A stretch of 47,817 nt of DNA. It comes from Actinomycetes bacterium. GTDB taxonomy: Bacteria > Actinomycetota > Actinomycetes > Actinomycetales > Dermatophilaceae. The notes under the pieces were generated by a model. The model was not told the origin of the DNA. It saw nothing but the letters and a program-made list of their open reading frames with translations, and searched no databases. The stretch lies in the NCBI GenBank assembly GCA_023420415.1, contig JAEZWF010000034.1:1-47817 (forward strand), in the 5' to 3' direction. Below, piece by piece: positions 31,676-39,737 of the stretch; the stretch's first letter is position 1; the number at the start of each line of letters is the position of its first letter. The translations under genes were made by a program, and so were the position numbers.

Positions 31676-32656
31676 GTGAGTTCCCCGCAGCCTGACACCC
31701 CTGCCGTCCTCGCGGAGGCGCCCGTGCTGGCGCACTACGTCCGGGGCGGGTTCGTCGAGTCGGCCCATCGCGCCTCGGTCGTCGCGACCGGCCCCGACGG
31801 TGCGCACCTGCTCGACCTGGGCAGCACCCGCGACCCGATCTTCCCGCGGTCGTCCAACAAGCCGATCCAGACCCTGGCCATGATGCGCCACGGCCTGCGT
31901 ATGCCGCCCGAGCACCTCGCGCTCGCATCCGCCAGCCACTCGGGTGAGGACTTCCACCTCGAGGGCGTCCGCGCGATGCTCGCCTCCGTCGGGCTCACCG
32001 AGGGCGCGCTGCAGAACACCCCGGACTACCCGGTCAACGAGGAGGCCAGGCTCGCCGTCATCCGCAGCGGCGGCGGCAAGCTCCCCATCACCCAGAACTG
32101 CTCCGGCAAGCACGCCGCCATGCTCGCGACCTGCGTCGTGGGCGGCTGGGACACCGCGACCTACCGCGAGCCGGACCACCCGCTCCAGGTCGCCATCCGC
32201 GAGACCCTCGAAGACCTCACCCGCGACACCGTGGCGGCGACCGCGGTCGACGGCTGTGGTGCCCCCGTCATGGCCGTCACCCTCTCCGGGCTCGCCCGCG
32301 CGTTCGGCCGCCTCGCGTCCGCCGACCCCGACACCCTCGAGGGCCAGGTCGCCGACGCGATCCGCAGCCACCCGGCATACCTCGGCGGCACCGGCCGCGA
32401 CGTGACGGCGCTCATCGAGGCCACGCCCGGTCTCATCGCCAAGGACGGCGCGGAGTCGGTGTATGCCGTGGGGCTGGCCGACGGCCGCGGCGTCGCCGTC
32501 AAGGTGGCCGACGGCTACCAGCGGGCCAAGCCGGTCATCCTCGCGGCCGCGCTGCGGCGCCTGGGCGTCGAGTCGTCAGCGTTGGCGCAGCTCGAGGACT
32601 CACCGGTGCTCGGCCACGGAGAGCCGGTGGGCGCGATCGTCGCCGTCGGCATCTGA
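31676..32656 (+). CDS. Asparaginase (plant/Rhizobium-type asparaginase II family, PF06089)
   Basis: The 326-residue cytoplasmic protein belongs to the Rhizobium etli-type L-asparaginase II family, predicted to hydrolyse asparagine to aspartate and ammonia. Visible segments are RDPIFPRSSNKPIQTLAM near residue 54, LALASASHSGEDFHL near 80, where SHSGE is a conserved block, and ITQNCSGKHAAMLATC near 138, which supplies the Ser-Lys pair and Cys of the active site in this family. The GTG start follows a TAGGGT box. It is 15 bases before dtd. Confidence 0.88.
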   Translation: MSSPQPDTPAVLAEAPVLAHYVRGGFVESAHRASVVATGPDGAHLLDLGSTRDPIFPRSSNKPIQTLAMMRHGLRMPPEHLALASASHSGEDFHLEGVRAMLASVGLTEGALQNTPDYPVNEEARLAVIRSGGGKLPITQNCSGKHAAMLATCVVGGWDTATYREPDHPLQVAIRETLEDLTRDTVAATAVDGCGAPVMAVTLSGLARAFGRLASADPDTLEGQVADAIRSHPAYLGGTGRDVTALIEATPGLIAKDGAESVYAVGLADGRGVAVKVADGYQRAKPVILAAALRRLGVESSALAQLEDSPVLGHGEPVGAIVAVGI

Positions 32657-32671
32657 GGCGGGGGCGCAACC

Positions 32672-33097
32672 GTGCGAGCCGTGCTGCAACGCGTCAGCCG
32701 GGCCTCGGTGACCGTCGACGGTGAGGTCGTCGGCGAGATCACGCGCCCCGGCCTGCTCGCCCTCGTCGGCGTCACCCACGACGACGGTCCCGAGCAGGTG
32801 GCGACGATGGCCCGCAAGATCAGCGAGCTGCGCATCCTGCACGACGAGCGGTCCGTGCTCGACGAGGGTGCGCCGGTGCTGGTCGTCAGCCAGTTCACGC
32901 TCTACGCCGACACCCGCAAGGGCCGCCGCCCGTCCTGGAACGCCGCTGCACCCGGCCCGGTGGCGCAGCCGCTGGTCGACGCCGTCGTCGTCGCGCTGCG
33001 CGAGCGTGGCGTCGAGGTCGCGACCGGGCGTTTCGGCGCGATGATGCAGGTGGAGCTGGTGAACGAGGGCCCCGTCACGCTCGTGGTGGACGTCTGA
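32672..33097 (+). CDS. dtd: D-aminoacyl-tRNA deacylase
   Basis: The 141-residue enzyme removes D-amino acids wrongly attached to tRNA. The start VRAVLQRVSRASVTVDG and the motifs LVVSQFTLYADTRKGRRPSW (near residue 76) and MMQVELVNEGPVTLVV (near 121) are those of Dtd; SQFTLYA includes the substrate-binding Ser-Gln, and the usual Gly-Pro cis loop is present as NEGPVT. Length is typical. It lies 15 bases after the asparaginase gene on the same strand. Confidence 0.95.
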   Translation: MRAVLQRVSRASVTVDGEVVGEITRPGLLALVGVTHDDGPEQVATMARKISELRILHDERSVLDEGAPVLVVSQFTLYADTRKGRRPSWNAAAPGPVAQPLVDAVVVALRERGVEVATGRFGAMMQVELVNEGPVTLVVDV

Positions 33098-33112
33098 GCC
33101 TGGAGGCCCCAC

Positions 33113-33118
33113 TAGGCT
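33113..33118 (+). promoter_or_regulatory. Leaderless -10 box (TAGGCT) for the DUF2516 gene
   Basis: TAGGCT ends six bases before the ATG at 33125. Confidence 0.6.
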
Positions 33119-33124
33119 GGCGTC

Positions 33125-33457
33125 ATGTTCTCCGCGATCGGCAGTGCCCAGAGCATCGTCGTCCTGCTGCTCAGCCTCGCCGCGTTCGCCGCGGAGCTGT
33201 TCGCGCTCGTCGACTGCCTGCGCAACCGTCCCGACGCCTTCGTGGCCGCGGGCAAGCGGACGAAGAAGTTCTGGACCATCATCACGGCACTGGCCGCCGT
33301 CTTCGGGTTCGTGTCGATCAACAGCGGGTTGCTGTTCTCGATCGGCCTGATCGGGTTCGTCGGGGCTGCCATCTACCTCGCTGATGTGAGACCCGCTCTA
33401 CGTCAAGTGAGTGGGGGCCGCGGGGGTCAGCGCATGGGACCCTACGGGCCGTGGTGA
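33125..33457 (+). CDS. DUF2516 family membrane protein
   Basis: The 110-residue protein has three hydrophobic segments: residues about 8-27 (SIVVLLLSLAAFAAELFAL), about 51-65 (IITALAAVFGFVSI) and about 70-86. The turn VDCLRNRPDAF between the first two is characteristic of DUF2516, a small actinobacterial membrane family without an assigned role. The ATG has a TAGGCT box six bases before it. The following cupin gene starts 62 bases later. Confidence 0.85.
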   Translation: MFSAIGSAQSIVVLLLSLAAFAAELFALVDCLRNRPDAFVAAGKRTKKFWTIITALAAVFGFVSINSGLLFSIGLIGFVGAAIYLADVRPALRQVSGGRGGQRMGPYGPW

Positions 33458-33519
33458 CCAAGGACCACGACATCACGGCGACCACACGGGGTGGCGCCGG
33501 CTCTCGCAGGGGGAGACCA

Positions 33520-33912
33520 ATGACAGACCAGCAGACCGACCAGCGTGCCGAGCAGCTCGACGACCCGCGGGAGGGAATCTTCCAGGTCGAGCGGCCGTGG
33601 GGGAACTTCCAGCAGTTCGTCTCCAACGAGCGCGTCACGGTGAAGATCATCACCGTCGAGCCCGGGCACCGGTTGTCGCTGCAGACCCACGACCACCGCG
33701 GCGAGTTCTGGCAGGTGCTGGACGTGCCGATCGAGGTCACCGTGGGCGACCGCACCTGGAGCGCCGAGCCCGGCGAGTCCGTGTGGGTGCCGGTGGGCGC
33801 GGTGCACCGCATGGCCAACCAGGGCGACCAGCCCGGTCGGCTGCTCGAGGTGGCTTTCGGGGAGTTCGACGAGGCCGACATCGTGCGGCTCGAGGACGAC
33901 TACGCCCGCTGA
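33520..33912 (+). CDS. Cupin-domain protein (mannose-6-phosphate isomerase type II-like)
   Basis: The 130-residue single-domain cupin has ERPWGNFQQFVSNERVTVKIITV at about 24-46, PGHRLSLQTHDHRGEFWQVL near 50 and GESVWVPVGAVHRMAN near 86. His residues of HDHR, the Glu and the later His form a cupin metal site. It resembles the C-terminal isomerase domain of bifunctional GDP-mannose synthetases, but alone it could act on other sugar phosphates. GGGGAG seven bases before the ATG at 33520 decides the start. Its last 13 bases overlap the end of the opposing methyltransferase gene. Confidence 0.82.
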   Translation: MTDQQTDQRAEQLDDPREGIFQVERPWGNFQQFVSNERVTVKIITVEPGHRLSLQTHDHRGEFWQVLDVPIEVTVGDRTWSAEPGESVWVPVGAVHRMANQGDQPGRLLEVAFGEFDEADIVRLEDDYAR

Positions 33913-34724
33913 GCCGTCCGGGTGGGTGCGCCGCCGGGGGTGACCGCCGACCAGGCGACCGTCACCTCGCCGAGGCGCCACCGCGCCGGTCCGTCGAGCA
34001 GCGGCCAGCCGTCGTCGCGCAGCGCGCCCATCGCGGCCAGGAACCGTTGGCGCACACCGTATGCCGCGTGGTGCGCGCTGCGTGCCCATGTCTGGTCGAG
34101 CGCGGTGAGCCACGCGTGGACGGGCTCGCCGGGGACGTTGCGGTGGATGAGCGCCTTGGGCAGCCGTTCGGCGATGTCCGAGGGCCTCGTCAGGCCGCGC
34201 AGCCGCCACGAGAGGCTGAGCGACAACGGCCCGTCGGTGTCCACGGCCACCCAGGTGCTGAGCCGGCCGAGCTCGTCGCAGGTGCCGTCGACCAGCAGCC
34301 CCTGCGGCGCGAGGCGGTCCTGGACGGTGCGCCAGGCCGCCACGACCTCGGACTCGTCGTACTGGCGCAGGACGTTGAAGGCGCGCACGACCTGCGGGCG
34401 CCGGTCGTGGTCGAGCGGGACCTCGAACCCGCCCATGCGGAACGAAAGTCCTTGGCGTTCTAGGGGCTTGGCGGCCGCGACTCGCTCCGGGTCGATCTCG
34501 ACGCCGACGACCTCCACGTCCGGGCGTACGCGGGTCAGCCGGTCGTGGAGCTCCACCGCCGTGACCGGCGAGGCGCCGTAGCCGAGGTCGACGACGACCG
34601 GTGGGTCGACCGGTGCGCGCAACCGCCAGGCATGCGGACCCGCGAGCCAGCGGTCGACCCGGCGGAGCCGGTTCGGGTTGGTCGTGCCCCGGGTGATGGC
34701 ACCGACCGGCCGCTGTGCAGGCAC
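33900..34724 (-). CDS. Class I SAM-dependent methyltransferase
   Basis: The 274-residue protein has the SAM-binding motif VVDLGYGASPVTAVEL near residue 44, an acidic residue ending the second strand in EVVGVEIDPERV near 73 and the family-specific FRMGGFEVP. The substrate is unknown; proteins like it are conserved in actinobacteria next to mshA. The GTG at 34724 has TAGGCT six bases before it on the minus strand. It overlaps the cupin gene's 3' end by 13 bases and diverges from the next gene across a large hairpin. Confidence 0.8.
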   Translation of the reverse strand: MPAQRPVGAITRGTTNPNRLRRVDRWLAGPHAWRLRAPVDPPVVVDLGYGASPVTAVELHDRLTRVRPDVEVVGVEIDPERVAAAKPLERQGLSFRMGGFEVPLDHDRRPQVVRAFNVLRQYDESEVVAAWRTVQDRLAPQGLLVDGTCDELGRLSTWVAVDTDGPLSLSLSWRLRGLTRPSDIAERLPKALIHRNVPGEPVHAWLTALDQTWARSAHHAAYGVRQRFLAAMGALRDDGWPLLDGPARWRLGEVTVAWSAVTPGGAPTRTAQRA

Positions 34725-34730
34725 CCGCGC

Positions 34731-34736
34731 AGCCTA
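34731..34736 (-). promoter_or_regulatory. Leaderless -10 box (TAGGCT) for the methyltransferase gene
   Basis: On the minus strand TAGGCT ends six bases before the GTG at 34724. Confidence 0.6.
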
Positions 34737-34754
34737 CGCGCCTCCCCGCCCGAT

Positions 34755-34806
34755 GCTTGCGTCCGCGGTTTCGGTTGCTCCGGCAACCAGAACCGCGGAC
34801 GCAAGC
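34755..34806. repeat. Large inverted repeat between two divergent promoters
   Basis: The arms 34755-34778 and 34783-34806 pair over 24 positions with two adjacent mismatches and a four-base TCCG centre; the outer 16 (GCTTGCGTCCGCGGTT) are perfect. It sits exactly between the outward-facing -10 boxes at 34731 and 34829, so it cannot be a terminator for either gene and may be an operator or a shared regulatory element. Confidence 0.75.
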
Positions 34807-34828
34807 GGGCGCTCGGGAGCCGCGACCG

Positions 34829-34834
34829 TAGGGT
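34829..34834 (+). promoter_or_regulatory. Leaderless -10 box (TAGGGT) for the gene at 34842
   Basis: TAGGGT ends seven bases before the GTG at 34842. Confidence 0.6.
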
Positions 34835-34841
34835 TGGGCCC

Positions 34842-35612
34842 GTGTGGTGGCGCGACCGGGACATCAGCCGCAGCATGGTCGCGCTCGTGGCCTCGCTCGC
34901 GGCCCTCTCCCTGCTCGGCCTGGTCACCCACGTCCCGACCTGGCTGCGCGGCGACAACGGGTTCGACAACGTCACGCCCGGCCTCCTGGTCGTCGGCGAC
35001 GACGCCCGCGGCGTCGCGACCCTCGGCGGTGGCGTGACGGTGAGCCTCTACTCCGACGGCATGCGCGTCATGCGCGGCGACGACCTGTTGCTGCAGAGCG
35101 TCATCAGCGGGTCGATGCTGTCCGCGGTGCAGGGCACGGTCGAGGGGTCGGGCACGAAGCGGCGCGAGCGGATCGAACGCCGCTTCGACAACATGCGGGT
35201 CGACGAGCTGGTGTTCCTACCCGGTCGCGCCACGTACTTCGGTGAGGTCTTCGACGGCCACCGCAGCCTGCCGTTCACCCTGCGCGTCGAGCTCGCGGGG
35301 TCGGTCATCCGGCTCGGGGCCAACATCAACGGCGCCGACGCAGTGGTGTGGCACCTCGACCACCGGCCCCTGACCAGAGGACTTCCCCCCGCCCTGCCCT
35401 CGGTCAACCTGCGCGGCTCCGCCCGGTGGGTGGACCCGAGCGCACTCGACGGGCAGGCGGCATACACCTCCTCGATGGGGACCGACGTCGGAGCCGGGCC
35501 CCAGCGCGTGGCTCGCGGTGTCGACGTCCGCCCGGAAGGGCGGGTCGACGTGCACGTCTGGTCCGACGCGGCCTCCCTCACGGTGTCGTCCCACGCCCGA
35601 CCTGAGGGGTGA
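34842..35612 (+). CDS. Hypothetical membrane-anchored extracytoplasmic protein
   Basis: The 256-residue product has a short charged start (VWWRDRDISRS), one membrane helix at about residues 12-30 and a long outside region with alternating hydrophobic and polar residues suggesting beta structure. There is no Cys lipobox. The protein was not recognised. The GTG start is decided by the TAGGGT box; the frame stays open upstream but with unlikely composition. It lies 26 bases before mshA on the same strand. Confidence 0.7.
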   Translation: MWWRDRDISRSMVALVASLAALSLLGLVTHVPTWLRGDNGFDNVTPGLLVVGDDARGVATLGGGVTVSLYSDGMRVMRGDDLLLQSVISGSMLSAVQGTVEGSGTKRRERIERRFDNMRVDELVFLPGRATYFGEVFDGHRSLPFTLRVELAGSVIRLGANINGADAVVWHLDHRPLTRGLPPALPSVNLRGSARWVDPSALDGQAAYTSSMGTDVGAGPQRVARGVDVRPEGRVDVHVWSDAASLTVSSHARPEG

Positions 35613-35638
35613 GCGCTCGTGGTGGCAGACTCGGCACC

Positions 35639-36949
35639 ATGAGCTGCGAGCGCATCGACCGCGTCGCCATGCTCAGCGTTCACACCTCGCCGCTGGAGCA
35701 GCCGGGCACCGGTGACGCGGGTGGCATGAACGTCTACGTCGTCGAGGTCGCGCGGCAGCTGGCCAAGCGCGACGTGGCCGTGGAGATCTTCACCCGCACG
35801 ACGTCGGCCGACCTGCCTCCGACGGTCGAGCTCGAGCCCGGCGTCCTCGTGCGGCACGTGACGGCGGGTCCCTACGAGGGGTTGGGCAAGGACGACCTGC
35901 CGGGGCAGCTGTGTGCCTTCGCGGCGGGCGTGATGCGCACCGGCGCCCACCAGCCCGAGGGCTACTACGACCTGGTGCACTCGCACTACTGGCTGTCGGG
36001 TCAGGTGGGCTGGCTGGCCGCGGACCGGTGGCAGGTGCCGCTCGTGCACACCATGCACACGATGGCGCGGGTCAAGAACCGTCACCTCGCGGCGGGCGAC
36101 ACCCCCGAGCCGCCCGGCCGTGAGATCGGCGAGGTGCAGGTCGTCGAGGCGGCTGACCGCCTCATCGCGAACACCCTGGGCGAGCGCCACGAGCTCATCG
36201 ACCTGTATGCCGCGGACCCCGACAAGGTGGTCGTCGTGCCTCCCGGGGTGGACCTCGACCTGTTCAGCCCCGGTGACTCACGTGCCGCCCGCGCCGCCGT
36301 GGGGCTGCCGGCGGATGCCAAGGTGCTGCTGTTCGTCGGTCGCATCCAGCCGCTCAAGGGGCCGGAGGTCCTGGTGCGGGCTGCCGCCGAGCTGCTGGCC
36401 CGCCACCCGGACTGGGCCGGCGAGCTGGTCGTGGCCGTTCTCGGTGGCCCGTCCGGGTCGGGCCTGGCCCACCCGGAGGCGCTCGCCGACCTGGCGTCAC
36501 AGCTGGGCGTCACGCCGCAGGTGCGGTTCGTGCCGCCGGTGCCGCGCACCGAGCTCGCGCAGTGGTACCGCGCGGCGGATCTCGTTGCGGTGCCGAGCTA
36601 TTCGGAGTCGTTCGGGCTGGTCGCGGTCGAGGCGCAGGCCTGCGGCACACCCGTCGTGGCGGCCGACGTCGGTGGGCTGCCGACGGCGGTGGGCGACGCG
36701 GGACTGCTGGTCCCCGGTCACGACCCCGCCACCTGGGCAAACGCCCTCGAGGGCCTGCTGTCCGATGAGGTGACGCGAAAAGCCTTGTCGCGCAAGGCTG
36801 TTGAACACGCGGCACTCTTCGGGTGGGGCCGCACGACCGAGCGGCTCTACGAGGTCTACGTCGAGGCGTGCCGTGCGCGCCACCGTGGCCTCGACGCGCC
36901 CGTCCCCAACGGCGCGTTCGTCGGGCTGCCCGCGGCGGTGACTCCGTGA
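35639..36949 (+). CDS. mshA: D-inositol-3-phosphate glycosyltransferase (mycothiol synthesis)
   Basis: The 436-residue GT-B glycosyltransferase transfers GlcNAc from UDP-GlcNAc to inositol 3-phosphate, the first step of mycothiol synthesis. The N-terminal half has VAMLSVHTSPLEQPGTGDAGGMNVYV near residue 10 in two parts (SVHTSPLEQPG, DAGGMNVYV) and VHTMHTMARVKN; the C-terminal half has LLFVGRIQPLKGPE near 233, PSYSESFGLVAVEAQACGTPVVA near 317 with the donor-binding Glu pair. The ATG at 35639 gives the family's usual start. Its stop overlaps the next gene by GTGA. mshD lies 15 kb away; mshB and mshC are not in the window. Confidence 0.95.
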   Translation: MSCERIDRVAMLSVHTSPLEQPGTGDAGGMNVYVVEVARQLAKRDVAVEIFTRTTSADLPPTVELEPGVLVRHVTAGPYEGLGKDDLPGQLCAFAAGVMRTGAHQPEGYYDLVHSHYWLSGQVGWLAADRWQVPLVHTMHTMARVKNRHLAAGDTPEPPGREIGEVQVVEAADRLIANTLGERHELIDLYAADPDKVVVVPPGVDLDLFSPGDSRAARAAVGLPADAKVLLFVGRIQPLKGPEVLVRAAAELLARHPDWAGELVVAVLGGPSGSGLAHPEALADLASQLGVTPQVRFVPPVPRTELAQWYRAADLVAVPSYSESFGLVAVEAQACGTPVVAADVGGLPTAVGDAGLLVPGHDPATWANALEGLLSDEVTRKALSRKAVEHAALFGWGRTTERLYEVYVEACRARHRGLDAPVPNGAFVGLPAAVTP

Positions 36950-37473
36950 GCGCCACCCGCGAGTCCGTGGGCGAGGTCGTCGAGGCGTTCCTCGCCGACG
37001 CGGGGATCGAGTGGGAGCCCGGCGCCCGCGAGGGCGAGTACGTCCTGACCCTGCCGGGGGAGAAGAAGCTCAAGACCGTCGCCTCGCTGGTCGTCGGTGC
37101 CGACGCGCTCTCGGTGTCCGCCTTCGTCATCCGCCAGCCCGACGAGAACCACCTCGAGTTCTACCGATACCTCCTGCGGCGCAACCTGCGACTGCCGGGA
37201 CTCGCGTATGCCGTCGACGCCAGTGGCGACGTCTACGTCACCGGTCGCGTCCCGCTGGCGGCCGTCGACGCGGCATACCTCGACGGTCTGTGCGGTGCGT
37301 TGCTGGAAGCCGCGGACGCCCACTTCAACGAGCTGCTCGTGATCGGGTTCATCACCTCGATGCGCAAGGAGTGGGACTGGCGGGTCTCGCGCGGTGAGTC
37401 GCTGCGCAACCTCGAGGCGTTCCGGTCGATCCTGCAGCGGGACGGTGACCCGCCCCGCGAGGACGCTCGCTAG
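36946..37473 (+). CDS. YbjN domain-containing protein
   Basis: The 175-residue cytoplasmic protein has a YbjN-type alpha/beta domain: FLADAGIEWEPGAREGEYVLTLPG near residue 15, LSVSAFVIRQPDENHLEFYRYLL near 52 and GDVYVTGRVPLAAVDAAYLD near 94. These resemble type III secretion chaperone folds and are often encoded between mshA and gpm in actinobacteria (from memory). The exact role is unknown. GTG overlaps the mshA stop by GTGA, so the two are translationally coupled. The gap to gpmA is ten bases. Confidence 0.85.
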   Translation: MSATRESVGEVVEAFLADAGIEWEPGAREGEYVLTLPGEKKLKTVASLVVGADALSVSAFVIRQPDENHLEFYRYLLRRNLRLPGLAYAVDASGDVYVTGRVPLAAVDAAYLDGLCGALLEAADAHFNELLVIGFITSMRKEWDWRVSRGESLRNLEAFRSILQRDGDPPREDAR

Positions 37474-37476
37474 GGT
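37471..37476 (+). promoter_or_regulatory. Leaderless -10 box (TAGGGT) for gpmA
   Basis: TAGGGT begins inside the ybjN stop codon and ends seven bases before the ATG at 37484, so gpmA can be expressed apart from mshA. Confidence 0.6.
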
Positions 37477-37483
37477 GGGCGAC

Positions 37484-38218
37484 ATGGCCTACACGCTGAT
37501 CCTGCTGCGCCACGGACACTCCGAGTGGAACGCGAAGAACCTCTTCACCGGGTGGGTCGACGTCGACCTCAACGACCAGGGGCGAGCGGAGGCCGTCAAC
37601 GGCGGGAAGCTGTTGAAGGACAAGGGAATCCTGCCCACGGTCGTGCACACGTCGGTGTTGCGCCGGGCCATCAACACGGCCAACCTCGCGCTCGACGAGG
37701 CCGACCGGCACTGGATCCCGGTGCGTCGCGACTGGCGGCTCAACGAGCGTCACTACGGCGCGTTGCAGGGGCTGGACAAGGCGGCCACGCGGGAGAAGTA
37801 CGGCGACGAGCAGTTCATGCTGTGGCGGCGGTCCTTCGACACCCCGCCGCCGGAGATCGAGGTCGGGTCCGAGTTCGACCAGAGCAGCGACCCGCGCTAC
37901 GCCGGCATCGAGGTGCCGCGCACCGAGTGCCTCAAGGACGTCATCGAGCGGCTCATGCCCTACTGGGAGGGGCCGATCCAGGACGACCTCGAGGCGGGCG
38001 AGACGGTGCTCGTGACCGCCCACGGCAACTCGCTGCGCGCGCTGGTCAAGCACCTCGACGGCATCAGCGACGAGGACATCGCCAGCCTCAACATCCCCAC
38101 GGGTCAGCCGCTGGTCTACACGTTGGGTGAGGACTTCATGCCGCTCAAGCCGGCCGAGTACCTCGACCCGGAGGCCGCTGCCGAGGCCGCCGCCGCCGTC
38201 GCCAACCAGGGCCGCTGA
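37484..38218 (+). CDS. gpmA: 2,3-bisphosphoglycerate-dependent phosphoglycerate mutase
   Basis: The 244-residue glycolytic enzyme interconverts 3- and 2-phosphoglycerate. LILLRHGHSEWNAKNLFTG near residue 5 carries the phosphorylated His, RLNERHYGALQGLDK near 84 the catalytic Glu, and VTAHGNSLRALVKHLDG near 179 the second His. Length and motifs are standard. The ATG is preceded by a TAGGGT box that overlaps the end of ybjN. The downstream side carries a 58-nt dyad repeat, which would end transcription against the convergent gene. Confidence 0.97.
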   Translation: MAYTLILLRHGHSEWNAKNLFTGWVDVDLNDQGRAEAVNGGKLLKDKGILPTVVHTSVLRRAINTANLALDEADRHWIPVRRDWRLNERHYGALQGLDKAATREKYGDEQFMLWRRSFDTPPPEIEVGSEFDQSSDPRYAGIEVPRTECLKDVIERLMPYWEGPIQDDLEAGETVLVTAHGNSLRALVKHLDGISDEDIASLNIPTGQPLVYTLGEDFMPLKPAEYLDPEAAAEAAAAVANQGR

Positions 38219-38229
38219 ACCCGACCTGC

Positions 38230-38287
38230 ACTTCGGGCCGTACAGGCTCGGTGCGGGGTGGTCGCTCAGGCCTGAGTGGCCCGAAGT
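38230..38287. repeat. 58-nt dyad repeat, copy 5
   Basis: The left arm ACTTCGGGCC plus a changed end starts at 38230 and the right arm AGTGGCCCGAAGT is 38275-38287. Its interior carries GCTCGGTGCGG, the inverse of the CGAGC side of copies 3 and 4, so it lies in the opposite orientation. It separates two convergent genes. Confidence 0.75.
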
Positions 38288-38303
38288 CAGAGTGCTGTGG
38301 TGC

Positions 38304-39737
38304 TCAGCTGCCGGGGGCCAGGTCGAGCGGGTCGCCGAGGTTCGTCGGCTGGAGCGGCCACGTCCCGAGCTCACGGCCAGCGGTGTCGTAGGTCACCACG
38401 CTGAGGTGTCGCACCGCGTTCTGCCCCGAGGAGATGCCGAGCACCGCCGACCCGTTCTGCACGGGAGTGCGCGAGCTGCCTGAGTAGATCGCCGGCGACG
38501 CCGACCTGATCTGGACCGACGCGGCGCCGGGGGCGAAGACCTGCATGACCAGCCCCTGCCCGGTGGGGCTGTCGACCCACGTGGCCCACGGTCGGCGGTC
38601 TGCCGTGGCCGCATCGATCGGCACGATCTCCTCCGGCTGGATCAGCGACCCGCTGCCGTCGTTGTCGGACACGCTCACCGCGACCGTCCGCACCACAGCG
38701 CCGCTGGGGAGCAGCGCGTCGACGACGAGGACGCGTGCGACCGCACCCCGGGTGCCGTACATGCCGTCCTTGGTCTGAAGCGCCGGGTCGATGCGTCCTC
38801 GGATGGTGTCCTTGACCGAGATCTGCTCGGGTTGAAGACCAAGGGTCGACGCGAAGCCGGCCCGCGCTGCGTCGATGCCACTCTCGTAGAACGAGTCGCC
38901 GCAGCCTGCGCAGAAGGCCGCCGCGCCGGGTTGTTCCTGGTCGGCGTTTCCGGCGACCACCTGAAGGTTGCCGTCGTAGCTCCCGGCTCGTACCCGCGTC
39001 ACGGCGACCGGGGCGTTGCGCAGCGTAGTCACGCCCACGCCGTCGCTGAGAGGGAGCGAAGACCAGGTGCGGGACACCGACCCCGAGGGTGAGATCGACA
39101 CCGAGCCAGACAGCTCGGCCGTGCGGACGTCGCGCGGGGCGAGGACCATCAGCCAGCCATCGGGTCCCGCGTCGCGGCGCACCACGAGCGTGTTCACGTC
39201 GCCCGGTGAGCTGGCCGAGCCAATCTCCAGCTGGTCGACGCGGGCGCCGCGCGGCCCGCTGAGCACCTGGATCTGCTCGTCGACGCCTGCCCCCGCCGGG
39301 CCGTCGACGGGCACGGAGATGCGCTGGAGGGCCAGCACGACTCGCCTGTCCTCGACGTCACCGGCGAAGAGGATCCGGGGTGCCTCGCCGTCGAAGCGTG
39401 CCGTGGCCGCCGTCATGAACGCCTTGTCACCCGCGAGCGAGCCACGGGTCGGCCACGTCGAGAGCTTCTGCCACGCCGGGTCGGTCGGGGCGGGCAGCCG
39501 CAGGGTCTGGCTGTGCGTGGCCGGCGTCGTGCCGCGGTCGCCCTGGTTGCCGAGCACCTGTGGCGCGAGGACTCCCGCGGCCAGGGCGGCCGCCGCCACG
39601 CCACCGACGACGGCGCGACGCCGCCGCCGGGAGGCACGCACCGCGCCGCTCACCCGCTCGTAAGGGTCCCCGGCGCTGCCGCCGACCTCGTCCGCCCGCG
39701 CGGTCAGCGCCTCGCGCAGCTGGGTCTCGATGCTCAT
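38304..39737 (-). CDS. Membrane-anchored partner of SigE-type sigma factor (possible anti-sigma)
   Basis: The 477-residue protein has a cytoplasmic N-terminus of about 40 residues (MSIETQLREALTARADEV, then a basic RASRRRRRA), one membrane helix near 43-62 and a long outside domain of beta-rich composition. A Cys pair in FCAGCG near residue 275 could bind metal or form a disulfide. Its ATG overlaps the sigma factor stop by ATGA, and such pairing usually means an anti-sigma factor or signal receiver. There is no classical zinc anti-sigma motif in the short cytoplasmic end, so the anti-sigma role is inference. Confidence 0.75.
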   Translation of the reverse strand: MSIETQLREALTARADEVGGSAGDPYERVSGAVRASRRRRRAVVGGVAAAALAAGVLAPQVLGNQGDRGTTPATHSQTLRLPAPTDPAWQKLSTWPTRGSLAGDKAFMTAATARFDGEAPRILFAGDVEDRRVVLALQRISVPVDGPAGAGVDEQIQVLSGPRGARVDQLEIGSASSPGDVNTLVVRRDAGPDGWLMVLAPRDVRTAELSGSVSISPSGSVSRTWSSLPLSDGVGVTTLRNAPVAVTRVRAGSYDGNLQVVAGNADQEQPGAAAFCAGCGDSFYESGIDAARAGFASTLGLQPEQISVKDTIRGRIDPALQTKDGMYGTRGAVARVLVVDALLPSGAVVRTVAVSVSDNDGSGSLIQPEEIVPIDAATADRRPWATWVDSPTGQGLVMQVFAPGAASVQIRSASPAIYSGSSRTPVQNGSAVLGISSGQNAVRHLSVVTYDTAGRELGTWPLQPTNLGDPLDLAPGS

